Notes under the pieces: model-generated
What the model was told of the DNA's origin: nothing
What the model saw: only the letters and a program-made list of their open reading frames with translations
Database searches by the model: none
Translations under genes and position numbers: made by a program
Assembly: GCA_003647755.1 (NCBI GenBank)
Contig: QMNL01000021.1
Location: 1 to 11,298, forward strand
Direction: 5' to 3'
Source of the DNA: Candidatus Coatesiibacteriota bacterium
GTDB lineage: Bacteria > B130-G9
Length of the DNA: 11,298 bases
Shown here: piece after piece, positions 1-6,429 of the stretch
Layout: each line of letters starts with the position of its first letter
How positions within the stretch are numbered: the stretch's first letter is position 1

Positions 1-2
1 AA

Positions 3-1037
3 CCATGTACGCACGCCGGCGCTTTCGCGGGGTGTGAGCATACTGATATAACTTGCGCCTGCGACATCGACCCAGGCAGGCTGGCGGCGTTCAGGGCTGA
101 TTGGGGCGTTGACCGGCTCTATCTTGACTACAGAGAGCTCTTGACCAAGGAGAGACCGGACATCATCTCCGTGGCCTCATGGACCAACACGCACAAGGAC
201 ATTGTCATCGAGGCGGCCAACTGTGGCGTCAAAGGGATACTCTGTGAAAAACCGATTGCGCTCTCGCTTGCAGACGCGGACGAGATGATTGGCGAGTGCG
301 AGAGCAACGGTGTGGCTCTGATGGTAAACCACGAGCGGCGTTGGGACCAGCGATTCATTGCCGCCAAGCGGCTCATCGAGGACGATGTCATTGGGCCGCT
401 GAGAAGCATCTGGGGTGCGATGCTCTGCGGGGTGCCGGACGAAGAGAGCTGGAAGAGCGATCTGTCGTTGGTGGGCGGCGGGCCCTTGCTGCACGACGGG
501 ACGCACCTATTCGACTTGATTCGCTTCTTCGCCGGCGATGTGAGCTCCGTGATAGGGTTCGTCCAACGCAACACGAGGCTTCCGATAGAGGATTCGGCGA
601 CCGCCACGCTGTCGCTGGAGAGCGGGATAAAGGCCAACGTGGAGGTGGGCGGCAGGAGGGCATATTTCCACTTCGTGGTCGAGTTCTGGGGTGCGAAGGG
701 CAAGATAGCTGTGGGCAACGGGATCAATGACCTTTGGATCAGCGAGGATTCGCAGAGTTTTGACGGGTTTCGCGAGCTTTCAGCCAGACCATTTCCGCTT
801 CCTGAGGTCTATAAGAGCTCATATCTGTCAATGGCCGAGAACCTGGCCGGTGTCATAGAAGGCTCGCAGCCGAACAGATCAAGCGGGATAGATGCCAGGG
901 AGTCGCTGCACATAATCTGGGCGATCTACGAATCGGAGAGATTAGGTAATATCGTGGTTGATCTTCCGGTCTTACAGAGAGAGATTTCACCTCTCGTTGA
1001 GATTCTGGAACGACAGGAGATGGAGCGCAAGAGCTGA
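3..1037 (+). CDS. Gfo/Idh/MocA-family NAD(P)-dependent oxidoreductase, 5' end outside window
   Basis: This is a sugar- or inositol-dehydrogenase-type oxidoreductase of the Gfo/Idh/MocA family, which is cytoplasmic and oxidises or reduces a hydroxyl on a sugar-like substrate using NAD(P). The frame is open from base 3 and already reads family-like sequence (HAGAFAGCE, then ACDIDPGRLAAF, the end of the second Rossmann strand). The gene therefore starts upstream of the window, and the TTG at 141 is internal. Only the first strand and glycine-rich loop are missing. Visible landmarks are the conserved EKP motif (CEKPIALSLADADEM), NHERRWDQRF, and the catalytic-type D-x-x-x-H stretch in GGGPLLHDGTHLFD. 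The C-terminal half is the usual substrate-binding domain. About 344 residues are visible, a normal family length. The TGA at 1035-1037 is followed 52 nt later by galT on the same strand, so they may be cotranscribed. The substrate cannot be told from sequence. Confidence 0.9.
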   Translation, partial: PCTHAGAFAGCEHTDITCACDIDPGRLAAFRADWGVDRLYLDYRELLTKERPDIISVASWTNTHKDIVIEAANCGVKGILCEKPIALSLADADEMIGECESNGVALMVNHERRWDQRFIAAKRLIEDDVIGPLRSIWGAMLCGVPDEESWKSDLSLVGGGPLLHDGTHLFDLIRFFAGDVSSVIGFVQRNTRLPIEDSATATLSLESGIKANVEVGGRRAYFHFVVEFWGAKGKIAVGNGINDLWISEDSQSFDGFRELSARPFPLPEVYKSSYLSMAENLAGVIEGSQPNRSSGIDARESLHIIWAIYESERLGNIVVDLPVLQREISPLVEILERQEMERKS

Positions 1038-1078
1038 TGGCTTCATGGTGGTTTAGGATAGAGCATTTACATCTGATT

Positions 1079-1083
1079 GGAGG
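1079..1083 (+). promoter_or_regulatory. Shine-Dalgarno site of galT
   Basis: GGAGG lies 6 nt before the TTG at 1090. No ATG or GTG in this frame has a comparable site, so it fixes the uncommon TTG start. Confidence 0.75.
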
Positions 1084-1089
1084 TATAAG

Positions 1090-2136
1090 TTGCCGGAGCT
1101 GAGAAAGAGCCCCATTGCTAACCGTTGGGTAATTATCGCCACAGACAGGGCGAGACGGCCCTCGGATTTTCACCTGCACCAACAGCAACAACAGCCTTCC
1201 CACGGCTTCTGCCCGTTCTGTGAGGGTAACGAGGAGAAAACGCCGCCAGAGATATTCGCCTTGCCACATAACGGGCGCGAGCCAAACACGCCGGGATGGC
1301 AGACGCGGGTCGTCCCAAACAGGTTCCCAGCACTGGCAATAGAGGGCGATCTCAACCGGCGAGGCGATGGCCTTTTCGACTATATGAATGGAATAGGGGC
1401 GCATGAGGTTATCATAGAGACCCCCCAGCATGAACTTGAGATGGGCGACATGTCGATTGCGCATCTGCAGATGGTTCTGTCGGTTTACAGGGCACGCATT
1501 CTCGATCTGGTCAATGACGTGAGGCTCAGATACATTCTTGTTTTCAAGAACTTCGGTTTAGCGGCTGGCGCCTCGCTTACGCATCCCCATACACAGCTCA
1601 TCGCGACGCCGGTAACGCCCCGCGTGGTCAAGCAGGAGCTCATCTCGGCCCAGAGCCACTTTCTCGACAAGGAACGATGTCTCTTCTGCGATATTCTGGC
1701 GCAGGAGATCAAAGATGGCGAGAGGATAGTCTCGCTCGACGACCATTTCGTAGCGTTGTGCCCGTTCGCGTCGCGTTTTCCGTTTGAGACATGGATATTC
1801 CCCCGCAAACACACGGCGCACTTCTCGCAGTCATCTGACGAGCTGCTGCATCATCTTGCGATTGCCCTGCGGGACACCTTGAAACGTATCTCGATTGCGC
1901 TAGACCATCCACCGTATAACTTCGTGTTGCATAACTCGCCCAACACCAAGGGCAACGCCCGCCGACCAGGTTACTGGCAGACGCTCGACCTGGATTACCA
2001 CTGGCACATCGAGATAATGCCCAGAGTCACAAAGGTCGCAGGCTTTGAGTGGGGAACGGGATTCTACATCAACCCTACGCCGCCCGAGCAGGCAGCTAAA
2101 TACCTCCGAGATGTCGAGGTCTCCTGGCCTGATTGA
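1090..2136 (+). CDS. galT: Galactose-1-phosphate uridylyltransferase (GalT/HIT superfamily)
   Basis: The protein is 348 residues with a TTG start fixed by the GGAGG site. GalT exchanges UMP between UDP-glucose and galactose-1-phosphate in the Leloir pathway, in the cytoplasm. The family layout is clear. C41-x2-C44 (CPFCEG) and H114 (TPQH) match zinc ligands of the E. coli enzyme. The active site is HPHTQ at 165-169, with H167 the expected uridylylated nucleophile and H165 a metal ligand. The second HIT half contains C197-x2-C200 and a HWHIEIMPR stretch with H304 and H306. An odd run of five glutamines (31-35) sits just before the first cysteine pair. Related family members act as ADP-glucose phosphorylase or other nucleotidylyltransferases, so the exact sugar is less certain than the family. 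The neighbours do not include galK or galE, so the pathway is not confirmed by context. Confidence 0.85.
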   Translation: MPELRKSPIANRWVIIATDRARRPSDFHLHQQQQQPSHGFCPFCEGNEEKTPPEIFALPHNGREPNTPGWQTRVVPNRFPALAIEGDLNRRGDGLFDYMNGIGAHEVIIETPQHELEMGDMSIAHLQMVLSVYRARILDLVNDVRLRYILVFKNFGLAAGASLTHPHTQLIATPVTPRVVKQELISAQSHFLDKERCLFCDILAQEIKDGERIVSLDDHFVALCPFASRFPFETWIFPRKHTAHFSQSSDELLHHLAIALRDTLKRISIALDHPPYNFVLHNSPNTKGNARRPGYWQTLDLDYHWHIEIMPRVTKVAGFEWGTGFYINPTPPEQAAKYLRDVEVSWPD

Positions 2137-2899
2137 CTCGCACTGCCACCTGACGGCGCCTCAGCTCGCAAACGAGCTAGATGCGGTCCTTGACCGCGCT
2201 CAAGAGGCCTCGATAAGCTCGATCAATGTCGTCGGATACACCGTTGAACATAGCCAGCGCGCGATCGAGATGGCGAGGCGATATGATGCCCTTTGGGCAA
2301 CAGTAGGTGTGTCGCCTCACGATGCGAAGGATGCGCCGGAGGGCTTTGAACACTCTCTTCGCACGATGGCGGTTGAGAATCGGGACGAAGTCGTCGCAGT
2401 CGGCGAGACTGGCCTCGATTTCTTTCGCCTCATCTCGCCCCGGGAAACGCAGATCTCGGCCTTCATCAAACACATTGAGCTCGCAGTGCAGCTCGGCCTG
2501 CCCCTCGTGATTCACTGCCGGGATGCTTTCGAGACCACGTGCTCGCTTCTGGCTGAGCACGGCGCATCGGCCGGCGTGTTTCACTGCTTCACCGGAAGTG
2601 CGCGCGAGGCGCTGAGGGCTGTCGAGCTAGGTTTTTACGTCTCGTTCTCCGGTATTGTAACGTTTTCAAATGCGCAGCAGGTTCGCGCAGGTGCCGCCGC
2701 TGTCCCTGACAATAGGCTTCTCGTCGAGACCGATGCTCCCTTCCTCGCGCCCAGCCCTATGCGAGGCAAACGAAACGAGCCGTCTTTCCTGGTGTATGTG
2801 GTCGAACAATTGGCCAAAATCCGCGGCGCCTCGAGAGAGAGCATAGCGAGGGTGACGGCGGAGAATGCCCACAGACTTTTCGGTCGGACCGCCCGCTAG
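2111..2899 (+). CDS. tatD: TatD-family metal-dependent hydrolase/DNase
   Basis: This is a 262-residue TIM-barrel hydrolase of the TatD family. Members are metal-dependent nucleases (3'-5' exonuclease or DNase) acting in the cytoplasm, despite the historical Tat name. Metal-site residues are all present: DSHCH with H11 and H13, E99 in VAVGETGLDF, H135 in VIHCRDA, H158 in GVFHCFTG, and D208 in VETDAPFLAP. PMRGKRNEP follows, as is usual in the family. I start it at the ATG at 2111, giving the standard N-terminus just before DSHCH. The frame stays open to a TTG at 2045, but that extension is non-homologous sequence lying inside galT. With this start the gene overlaps galT by 26 nt, so translational coupling is likely. 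The Shine-Dalgarno site is weak. Confidence 0.93.
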   Translation: MSRSPGLIDSHCHLTAPQLANELDAVLDRAQEASISSINVVGYTVEHSQRAIEMARRYDALWATVGVSPHDAKDAPEGFEHSLRTMAVENRDEVVAVGETGLDFFRLISPRETQISAFIKHIELAVQLGLPLVIHCRDAFETTCSLLAEHGASAGVFHCFTGSAREALRAVELGFYVSFSGIVTFSNAQQVRAGAAAVPDNRLLVETDAPFLAPSPMRGKRNEPSFLVYVVEQLAKIRGASRESIARVTAENAHRLFGRTAR

Positions 2900-2906
2900 C
2901 TTCGGA

Positions 2907-2955
2907 GAACGCCTCATCGCCTGGCGGTGTAGTAGGAGAAGGAGCGGAGGCGTTC
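2907..2955. repeat. 9-bp inverted repeat in convergent intergenic gap
   Basis: GAACGCCTC at 2907-2915 is perfectly complemented by GAGGCGTTC at 2947-2955, with a 31-nt spacer that itself contains a small CGCC/GGCG fold near 2918-2926. It begins eight bases after the tatD stop. There is no T-run after it, so it is not a textbook intrinsic terminator. It could still act as a transcript end structure for tatD. The rest of the 2900-3115 gap shows nothing I can name. Confidence 0.4.
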
Positions 2956-3115
2956 CCATGCCATTCATCCGAAGATGGGGGCTGATATAATCGGAGCCAG
3001 CCATCTCACTACGCTGAGACGCGGTTAGGATGACAGCACAGAGTCGGTCCGCCACCTGGTTACACCGTCGAGGAAGCTCTCTGGGACGGCACCGGGGTCT
3101 TTGGCGACAGGAACT

Positions 3116-4054
3116 CTATCGCTCAACGGCAAGTCCTTGCTGCTGCCCGGGGCATTCATAAGGCTCGACATGGACGATGACATCCACAATGTCCAGCCCA
3201 TCCTTTGATTTGAGGCGCCACTTAACGGCCGAGCCTATCGCGTGTCCCTCCCTGACGGTGATGTCGGCGTCAACCAGCACGTGAAGGTCAACGAGGAGGC
3301 CCGGCCCGATATACCGAGAGCGGATTGCATGGACATCCCGAACCCCTTCCACTTCCAGGGACATCTGCCGTATTTGGTCATACACTTCCCTTGATGCTGC
3401 TGTGTCCACCAGCTGCTTCAGGTTTGGCCGCACGGTCTTCCAGGCGACGTTGAGTATGAAAAGCGAGACCAAAATGGCGGCGACACGGTCGAGGAAAACC
3501 CATTTGGGCGAGACCATGATGACGGCAAGCGCCACCGCGGCGGGAATCGAGCTCAGCGCGTCAGACCGGTGGTGCCATGCGTTTGCTATGACTGCCGGCG
3601 ATGCCTTTCTCTTACCGACCGCGACCGTCCGTCGGTATAGAATCTCCTTCGAAATTATTGATGCAACGAGTACGAAAAGAGCGACGGGGCTGGGTGCCGA
3701 CGGTTGATGGCCAGAGACTATGAGCATCCTGACGGCATTGCCGATAAGCCCAAGTCCCGCCAGCCCAAGCGCAACACCGATCAGGCTAGCTATGGCCGTC
3801 TCGATTCTCCGATGACCATAAGGATGGCACTCGTCGGGAGGCTTTGCCCAGTAGCGCACGCCCACGAGTATCGCCACGTCGGTGGAACAGTCGGAGAGGC
3901 TGTGAATCCCATCGGCGAACGTTGCCTGGCTGTGGCCAAACCATCCAACCGCGAGCTTCGAGGCGCCCAGTGCAATGTTGACGACAAGCCCTATCCAGGT
4001 GATCCGCCTGACGTCTCTGAATTGAACTTGGTCGGAGATGGACCCGTGCGACAA
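3116..4054 (-). CDS. Cation diffusion facilitator (CDF) metal efflux transporter
   Basis: The protein is 312 residues, the usual length for CDF proteins, which export Zn(II), Fe(II), Mn(II) or similar divalent cations from the cytoplasm by proton antiport. The start is a TTG at 4052-4054 preceded by GGAGG. Membrane helices are visible at about 17-40, 45-68, 85-110, 121-140, 157-180 and 184-204. The metal-binding residues of helix 2 are H51, D55 and D59 within ADGIHSLSDCSTD. Helix 5 supplies H161 and D165 in NAWHHRSDALSS. The loop motif CHPYGHRRIE (76-85) is typical. The C-terminal part (from about 210) is the cytoplasmic ferredoxin-like dimerisation domain, with VRDVHAIRSRYIG and a final IVHVEPYE. 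It lies 234 nt downstream of the second ArsF-like gene on the same strand, so it may have its own promoter. The metal specificity is not visible. Confidence 0.93.
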   Translation of the reverse strand: MSHGSISDQVQFRDVRRITWIGLVVNIALGASKLAVGWFGHSQATFADGIHSLSDCSTDVAILVGVRYWAKPPDECHPYGHRRIETAIASLIGVALGLAGLGLIGNAVRMLIVSGHQPSAPSPVALFVLVASIISKEILYRRTVAVGKRKASPAVIANAWHHRSDALSSIPAAVALAVIMVSPKWVFLDRVAAILVSLFILNVAWKTVRPNLKQLVDTAASREVYDQIRQMSLEVEGVRDVHAIRSRYIGPGLLVDLHVLVDADITVREGHAIGSAVKWRLKSKDGLDIVDVIVHVEPYECPGQQQGLAVER

Positions 4055-4060
4055 ATTGAG

Positions 4061-4065
4061 CCTCC
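4061..4065 (-). promoter_or_regulatory. Shine-Dalgarno site of the CDF transporter gene
   Basis: On the minus strand GGAGG lies 6 nt before TTG (4052-4054). No in-frame ATG exists nearby upstream, so this site decides the TTG start. Confidence 0.75.
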
Positions 4066-4288
4066 ATTTGACTGTTCTCTCATTGCTTAGCAGCGGAACA
4101 AGCCACCCCTAAGAAACGCCCCAATCAGCCAAGACAATGAGCATCCAATATGCCCCTGCCGCTGAACCATTGCAAATGGCTGGGAGGCGCTTCGGAAACC
4201 GTCTCGGTCGGGTTGCCTCGGGCTACGGAATGTGAGCTGGCCGTGCCCCAATTGGCTCTGTCAGCCTACCATTCGTCTCACGGGCGCG

Positions 4289-4837
4289 TTATTGTGCCTC
4301 AAGATAAGCACGGACCTCGCCCTGAATATACTTCTGTAGTTTGTCCTTATACCGAAGCAGCGCCCAGACCCTCACCAGATTCTTGTGCCGAAGCTCTCGC
4401 CCGCCCAGAGACTCGCTCAAGACAACAGACCTTATGTGAAGCCCGTAATCGTCGATGAAATGCCTGTTTTCAGGTTTGTCGGTGTTGACCGAGCGGAACA
4501 CGAGCCGGCCTCGCTTGAGGTCAGCCCCGAAATCTTTCTCCAACGCATCTTTCACAAACGACTCCATCAGGCGACCCGAGAAGTCGCGACTCCTTGGGTG
4601 GAAGTAATAGACTATGACCTTATCGGCGGGTTTGCTGCTGGGCACAGCTGCGCGTTCAGTCGTCTCCGACTCAGAGTGCCTCCCAGCCTCCGTGTGCCTG
4701 TCGTGCAGCTTGGCCTGACCATCCCCCAATGTGCCGTATGGCGGCTTGCTTGGGCTGCTGGCCGCCAGATAAACCAAGCTTGCGAAAACCACACCAAAAA
4801 GAATAATCAAGAGGACCCTATTCCGACTTGCACCCAT
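4289..4837 (-). CDS. ArsF-like membrane-anchored thioredoxin-fold protein without cysteines
   Basis: The 182-residue protein has an N-terminal membrane anchor (about 8-26), a polar linker (27-72) and an ArsF-type thioredoxin-like domain (73-182). It is a clear paralogue of the gene at 5398-5964: both share VIVYYFH, a KxGRL segment, V-DKPEN-HFIDDY, SVV and a C-terminal YxxxxVRxYL. The active-site CxxC of the paralogue (RCERCIRL) is replaced here by RDFSGRL at 84-90. The entire protein has no cysteine, so disulfide chemistry is impossible. The start ATG has AGGG eight nt upstream. It follows the cysteine-poor mini-thioredoxin by 103 nt. It could be a non-catalytic binding or scaffold version, or a decaying duplicate. 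The intact frame and well-kept fold motifs favour some selection, but that is inference. Confidence 0.75.
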   Translation of the reverse strand: MGASRNRVLLIILFGVVFASLVYLAASSPSKPPYGTLGDGQAKLHDRHTEAGRHSESETTERAAVPSSKPADKVIVYYFHPRSRDFSGRLMESFVKDALEKDFGADLKRGRLVFRSVNTDKPENRHFIDDYGLHIRSVVLSESLGGRELRHKNLVRVWALLRYKDKLQKYIQGEVRAYLEAQ

Positions 4838-4940
4838 GTCTTCAGCCCTTATGCAACATTATGTCTTGCACCACGCCTAAAATACACGGCACAAACCAAG
4901 AGGACATCGCGGGGGAATTCACCTTACCCATTCGAGAAAC

Positions 4941-5174
4941 TCATACAATAAGTGCCTCTATCTCCTCGACCGAGAGAATCTTGCCCTGCGACTTTACCTC
5001 ACCGTTTATGGCCAGTGCCGGCGTCATCGTTACTCCGAAGTCGGCGATGCGCGTTACATCGGTGATCTCCTCCATGACGAACTGTATCTGGGCCGATCGT
5101 GCCGCGGTCCGCGTGTTCTGCACGAGCCTGTCGGACTCCCGGCACTTGGCGCCCAAAATCTGCAACCTCTTCAT
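4941..5174 (-). CDS. Mini-thioredoxin with single active-site cysteine (CRES)
   Basis: This is a 77-residue small thioredoxin-fold protein of the 'redox-active disulfide protein 2'/MTH895-like type. It aligns without gaps to the 77-residue protein at 8566-8799, with about 37 identical positions by hand count. The family CxxC is C11-R-E-S14 here, so the second (resolving) cysteine is a serine and C11 is the only cysteine. The cis-proline motif MTP (P52) and the C-terminal SVEEIEALI are kept. I use the ATG at 5172-5174, which matches the paralogue's N-terminus and has GGGAGG 6 nt upstream. An in-frame TTG at 5204 would add ten non-homologous residues. A monothiol protein of this type could bind a thiophilic metalloid or form mixed disulfides but cannot cycle an intramolecular disulfide. 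Confidence 0.8.
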   Translation of the reverse strand: MKRLQILGAKCRESDRLVQNTRTAARSAQIQFVMEEITDVTRIADFGVTMTPALAINGEVKSQGKILSVEEIEALIV

Positions 5175-5180
5175 CAATTG

Positions 5181-5186
5181 CCTCCC
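5181..5186 (-). promoter_or_regulatory. Shine-Dalgarno site of the CRES mini-thioredoxin
   Basis: GGGAGG on the minus strand lies 6 nt before the ATG at 5174. It decides this start over the in-frame TTG at 5204. Confidence 0.7.
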
Positions 5187-5268
5187 ATTCAGTGAATGTT
5201 CCAAAATCTATCCCACAAAAAACGACCACCAGAACTACAGGTTAAACATAGACCATCGCCCTCTTAGT

Positions 5269-5293
5269 TCCCAGCATCCAATGAACGCTGGGA
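5269..5293. repeat. 7-bp stem-loop between the arsF gene and the CRES mini-thioredoxin
   Basis: TCCCAGC (5269-5275) pairs perfectly with GCTGGGA (5287-5293) across an 11-nt loop. It sits in the middle of the 223-nt gap 5175-5397. No T-run follows directly on either strand, so I do not call it a terminator. The remainder of that gap contains a T6 run on the minus strand (5217-5222) and no gene I can support. Confidence 0.4.
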
Positions 5294-5397
5294 GTGTAGC
5301 TCAATATCCGGCAACAGGCATGCGGGAAGGAAGGTCACCATCACTGGCAGCGCACGCTCGACCTGACTGTGGCGGCGGCGGTGAGAACAATCAGCGA

Positions 5398-5964
5398 TTA
5401 CGTTCCCAGAAGATACTCTCTGACCCCACTGCGGACATACTTCAGGAAAGCTCTCTTGTCGTCCAGGAGTAACCAGGTGTCTTTCAAGACCTTATATCGA
5501 GTGCTTTTGCCGCCTCTTATCTGTGCGACAACAACGGACTTGTCTGTCAGTTGATAATCGTCTATGAAGTGGTCGTTCTCAGGTTTCTCGACGTCAACGG
5601 CCCTCCACTCCAATCGCCCGGCCTTCAGCGCGTCCGGAAAGCCATCCAAGACGGCATCTTTCGCCCATTCCTCCAACCTTATGCAGCGCTCACAACGAGC
5701 TGTCATGTGAAAATAATATACGATGACTCTAACTGGGCCTGATGTCGCCGAGGCATCTTGATTACTGGCTTGGTGCGCAACTTGTGCAGAGGAAATGCTC
5801 TGCGAAGCAGAAGTGGCGCCGGAAAGATCGGATGCAGCGATCGCAGAGTTCATTTCCCGCACGGGTCGAGTCGGGGTCTTGATGGCCATATAAGCTACAA
5901 CTGCAATGGCAAGAATTAGAAGTGTGAACTTGACCACAGTCACACGTTGGGAATTAAGCATCAT
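5398..5964 (-). CDS. arsF: ArsF-type membrane-anchored thioredoxin-fold protein (CERC)
   Basis: The 188-residue protein has an N-terminal membrane anchor (about 9-28), a long Ser/Ala/Gln-rich linker (29-77) and a thioredoxin-like domain whose redox motif is C91-E-R-C94 after VIVYYFHMTAR. The domain continues with EKPENDHFIDDYQLTDKSVVV and ends KYVRSGVREYLLGT. It matches my recollection of the ArsF family, reported as one component of the ArsEFG system that reduces nitro groups of aromatic arsenicals. I infer that the domain faces the outside of the membrane. The start is ATG-ATG at 5959-5964 with GGAG just upstream, so either methionine could be used. The frame stays open to 6411, but that extension runs antiphase through the ACR3 remnant and is not part of the protein. 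The gene follows that remnant by 41 nt. Confidence 0.8.
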   Translation of the reverse strand: MMLNSQRVTVVKFTLLILAIAVVAYMAIKTPTRPVREMNSAIAASDLSGATSASQSISSAQVAHQASNQDASATSGPVRVIVYYFHMTARCERCIRLEEWAKDAVLDGFPDALKAGRLEWRAVDVEKPENDHFIDDYQLTDKSVVVAQIRGGKSTRYKVLKDTWLLLDDKRAFLKYVRSGVREYLLGT

Positions 5965-6005
5965 TCTCCGGATTCTTGAGAACAGGGGTCTCTCGTCCCG
6001 CAACG

Positions 6006-6386
6006 CTACGTCGCAGGCGCAAACCAGCGCCTCGTGCGCAGACAGATCTTGACCAGCATCAACATGACAGGAACTTCGATGAGCACCCCGACGACCATGG
6101 CCAGCGCCGCCCCAGAGGAGAGCCCGAAGAGCATCGTCGCAGTCGCGATGGCCACCTCGAAATGGTTCGAGGCGCCGATCATCGCAGAGGGCGCAGCGTC
6201 CTCGTAGGAAAGTTTCAAGACCTTTGACAGTCCGTATCCCACCCAGAAAATGAGGTTCGTTTGGATGAACAGCGGGATGGCGATCCACAGGATCGTCAGC
6301 GGATTCGACAGGATCACCTCGCCCTTGAACGAGAACAAGAGACTCAGCCCTCGTGAATACGGTCTCGGTGTTGTTGGCTCGTTCAC
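6006..6386 (-). pseudogene. acr3: ACR3 arsenite permease, C-terminal remnant
   Basis: The 126-residue frame reads the last third of an ACR3-family arsenite efflux permease. It contains SFKGEVIL, AIPLFIQTNLIFWVGYG, the conserved GASNHFEVAIATAT, LFGLSSGAALAMVVGVLIEVPVML, and ends in LRTRRWF. ACR3 proteins are about 350 residues with ten membrane helices. Here roughly 235 residues, including the helices carrying the essential TM4-region cysteine, are absent. Homology starts at about residue 14 (GLSLLFSFKGE), after a short unrelated leader. The upstream neighbour ends at 6430, so there is no room for the missing part. The frame has its own GTG start at 6384-6386 with AGGA 6 nt upstream, and it ends with TAG. 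It might therefore be translated as a four-helix fragment, but arsenite transport is unlikely. This looks like an internal or 5' deletion product. Confidence 0.8.
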
Positions 6387-6429
6387 TAGATTTCCTCGCC
6401 TGTTCTGTCATTTACCTTTCAACTGGGAC

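Noticed and set aside
1171..1196. Glutamine-codon run in galT as a possible repeat or slippage element
   Set aside because: It is a short in-frame Q5 tract in a poorly conserved loop before the zinc cysteines. Nothing suggests frameshifting.
3402..4090. Plus-strand open frames opposite the CDF transporter
   Set aside because: The minus-strand CDF reading has all family motifs. The plus frames are complements with no domain features.
5217..5222. T6 run on the minus strand as an intrinsic terminator after arsF
   Set aside because: No stable GC-rich hairpin directly precedes the run. The nearest stem (5269-5293) is about 46 nt away.
5290..5365. GGGAGTGTAGCTCAAT resembles the 5' end and box A of a tRNA, with a T-loop-like GCTCGACC downstream
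   Set aside because: There is no matching acceptor 3' strand, the D-arm does not close with GAGC, and no anticodon stem can be drawn. It is a chance match or at most a relic.
4828..5472. Plus-strand open frame of 214 codons covering the CRES mini-thioredoxin and the following gap
   Set aside because: It is antisense to a clear thioredoxin-fold gene, has no recognisable domain, and its composition looks like a shadow frame.
5965..6411. In-frame N-terminal extension of arsF giving a 337-residue protein
   Set aside because: The extra residues are an antiphase reading of the ACR3 remnant with no membrane or domain pattern, while ATG-ATG at 5959-5964 gives a normal anchor sequence and has a ribosome site.
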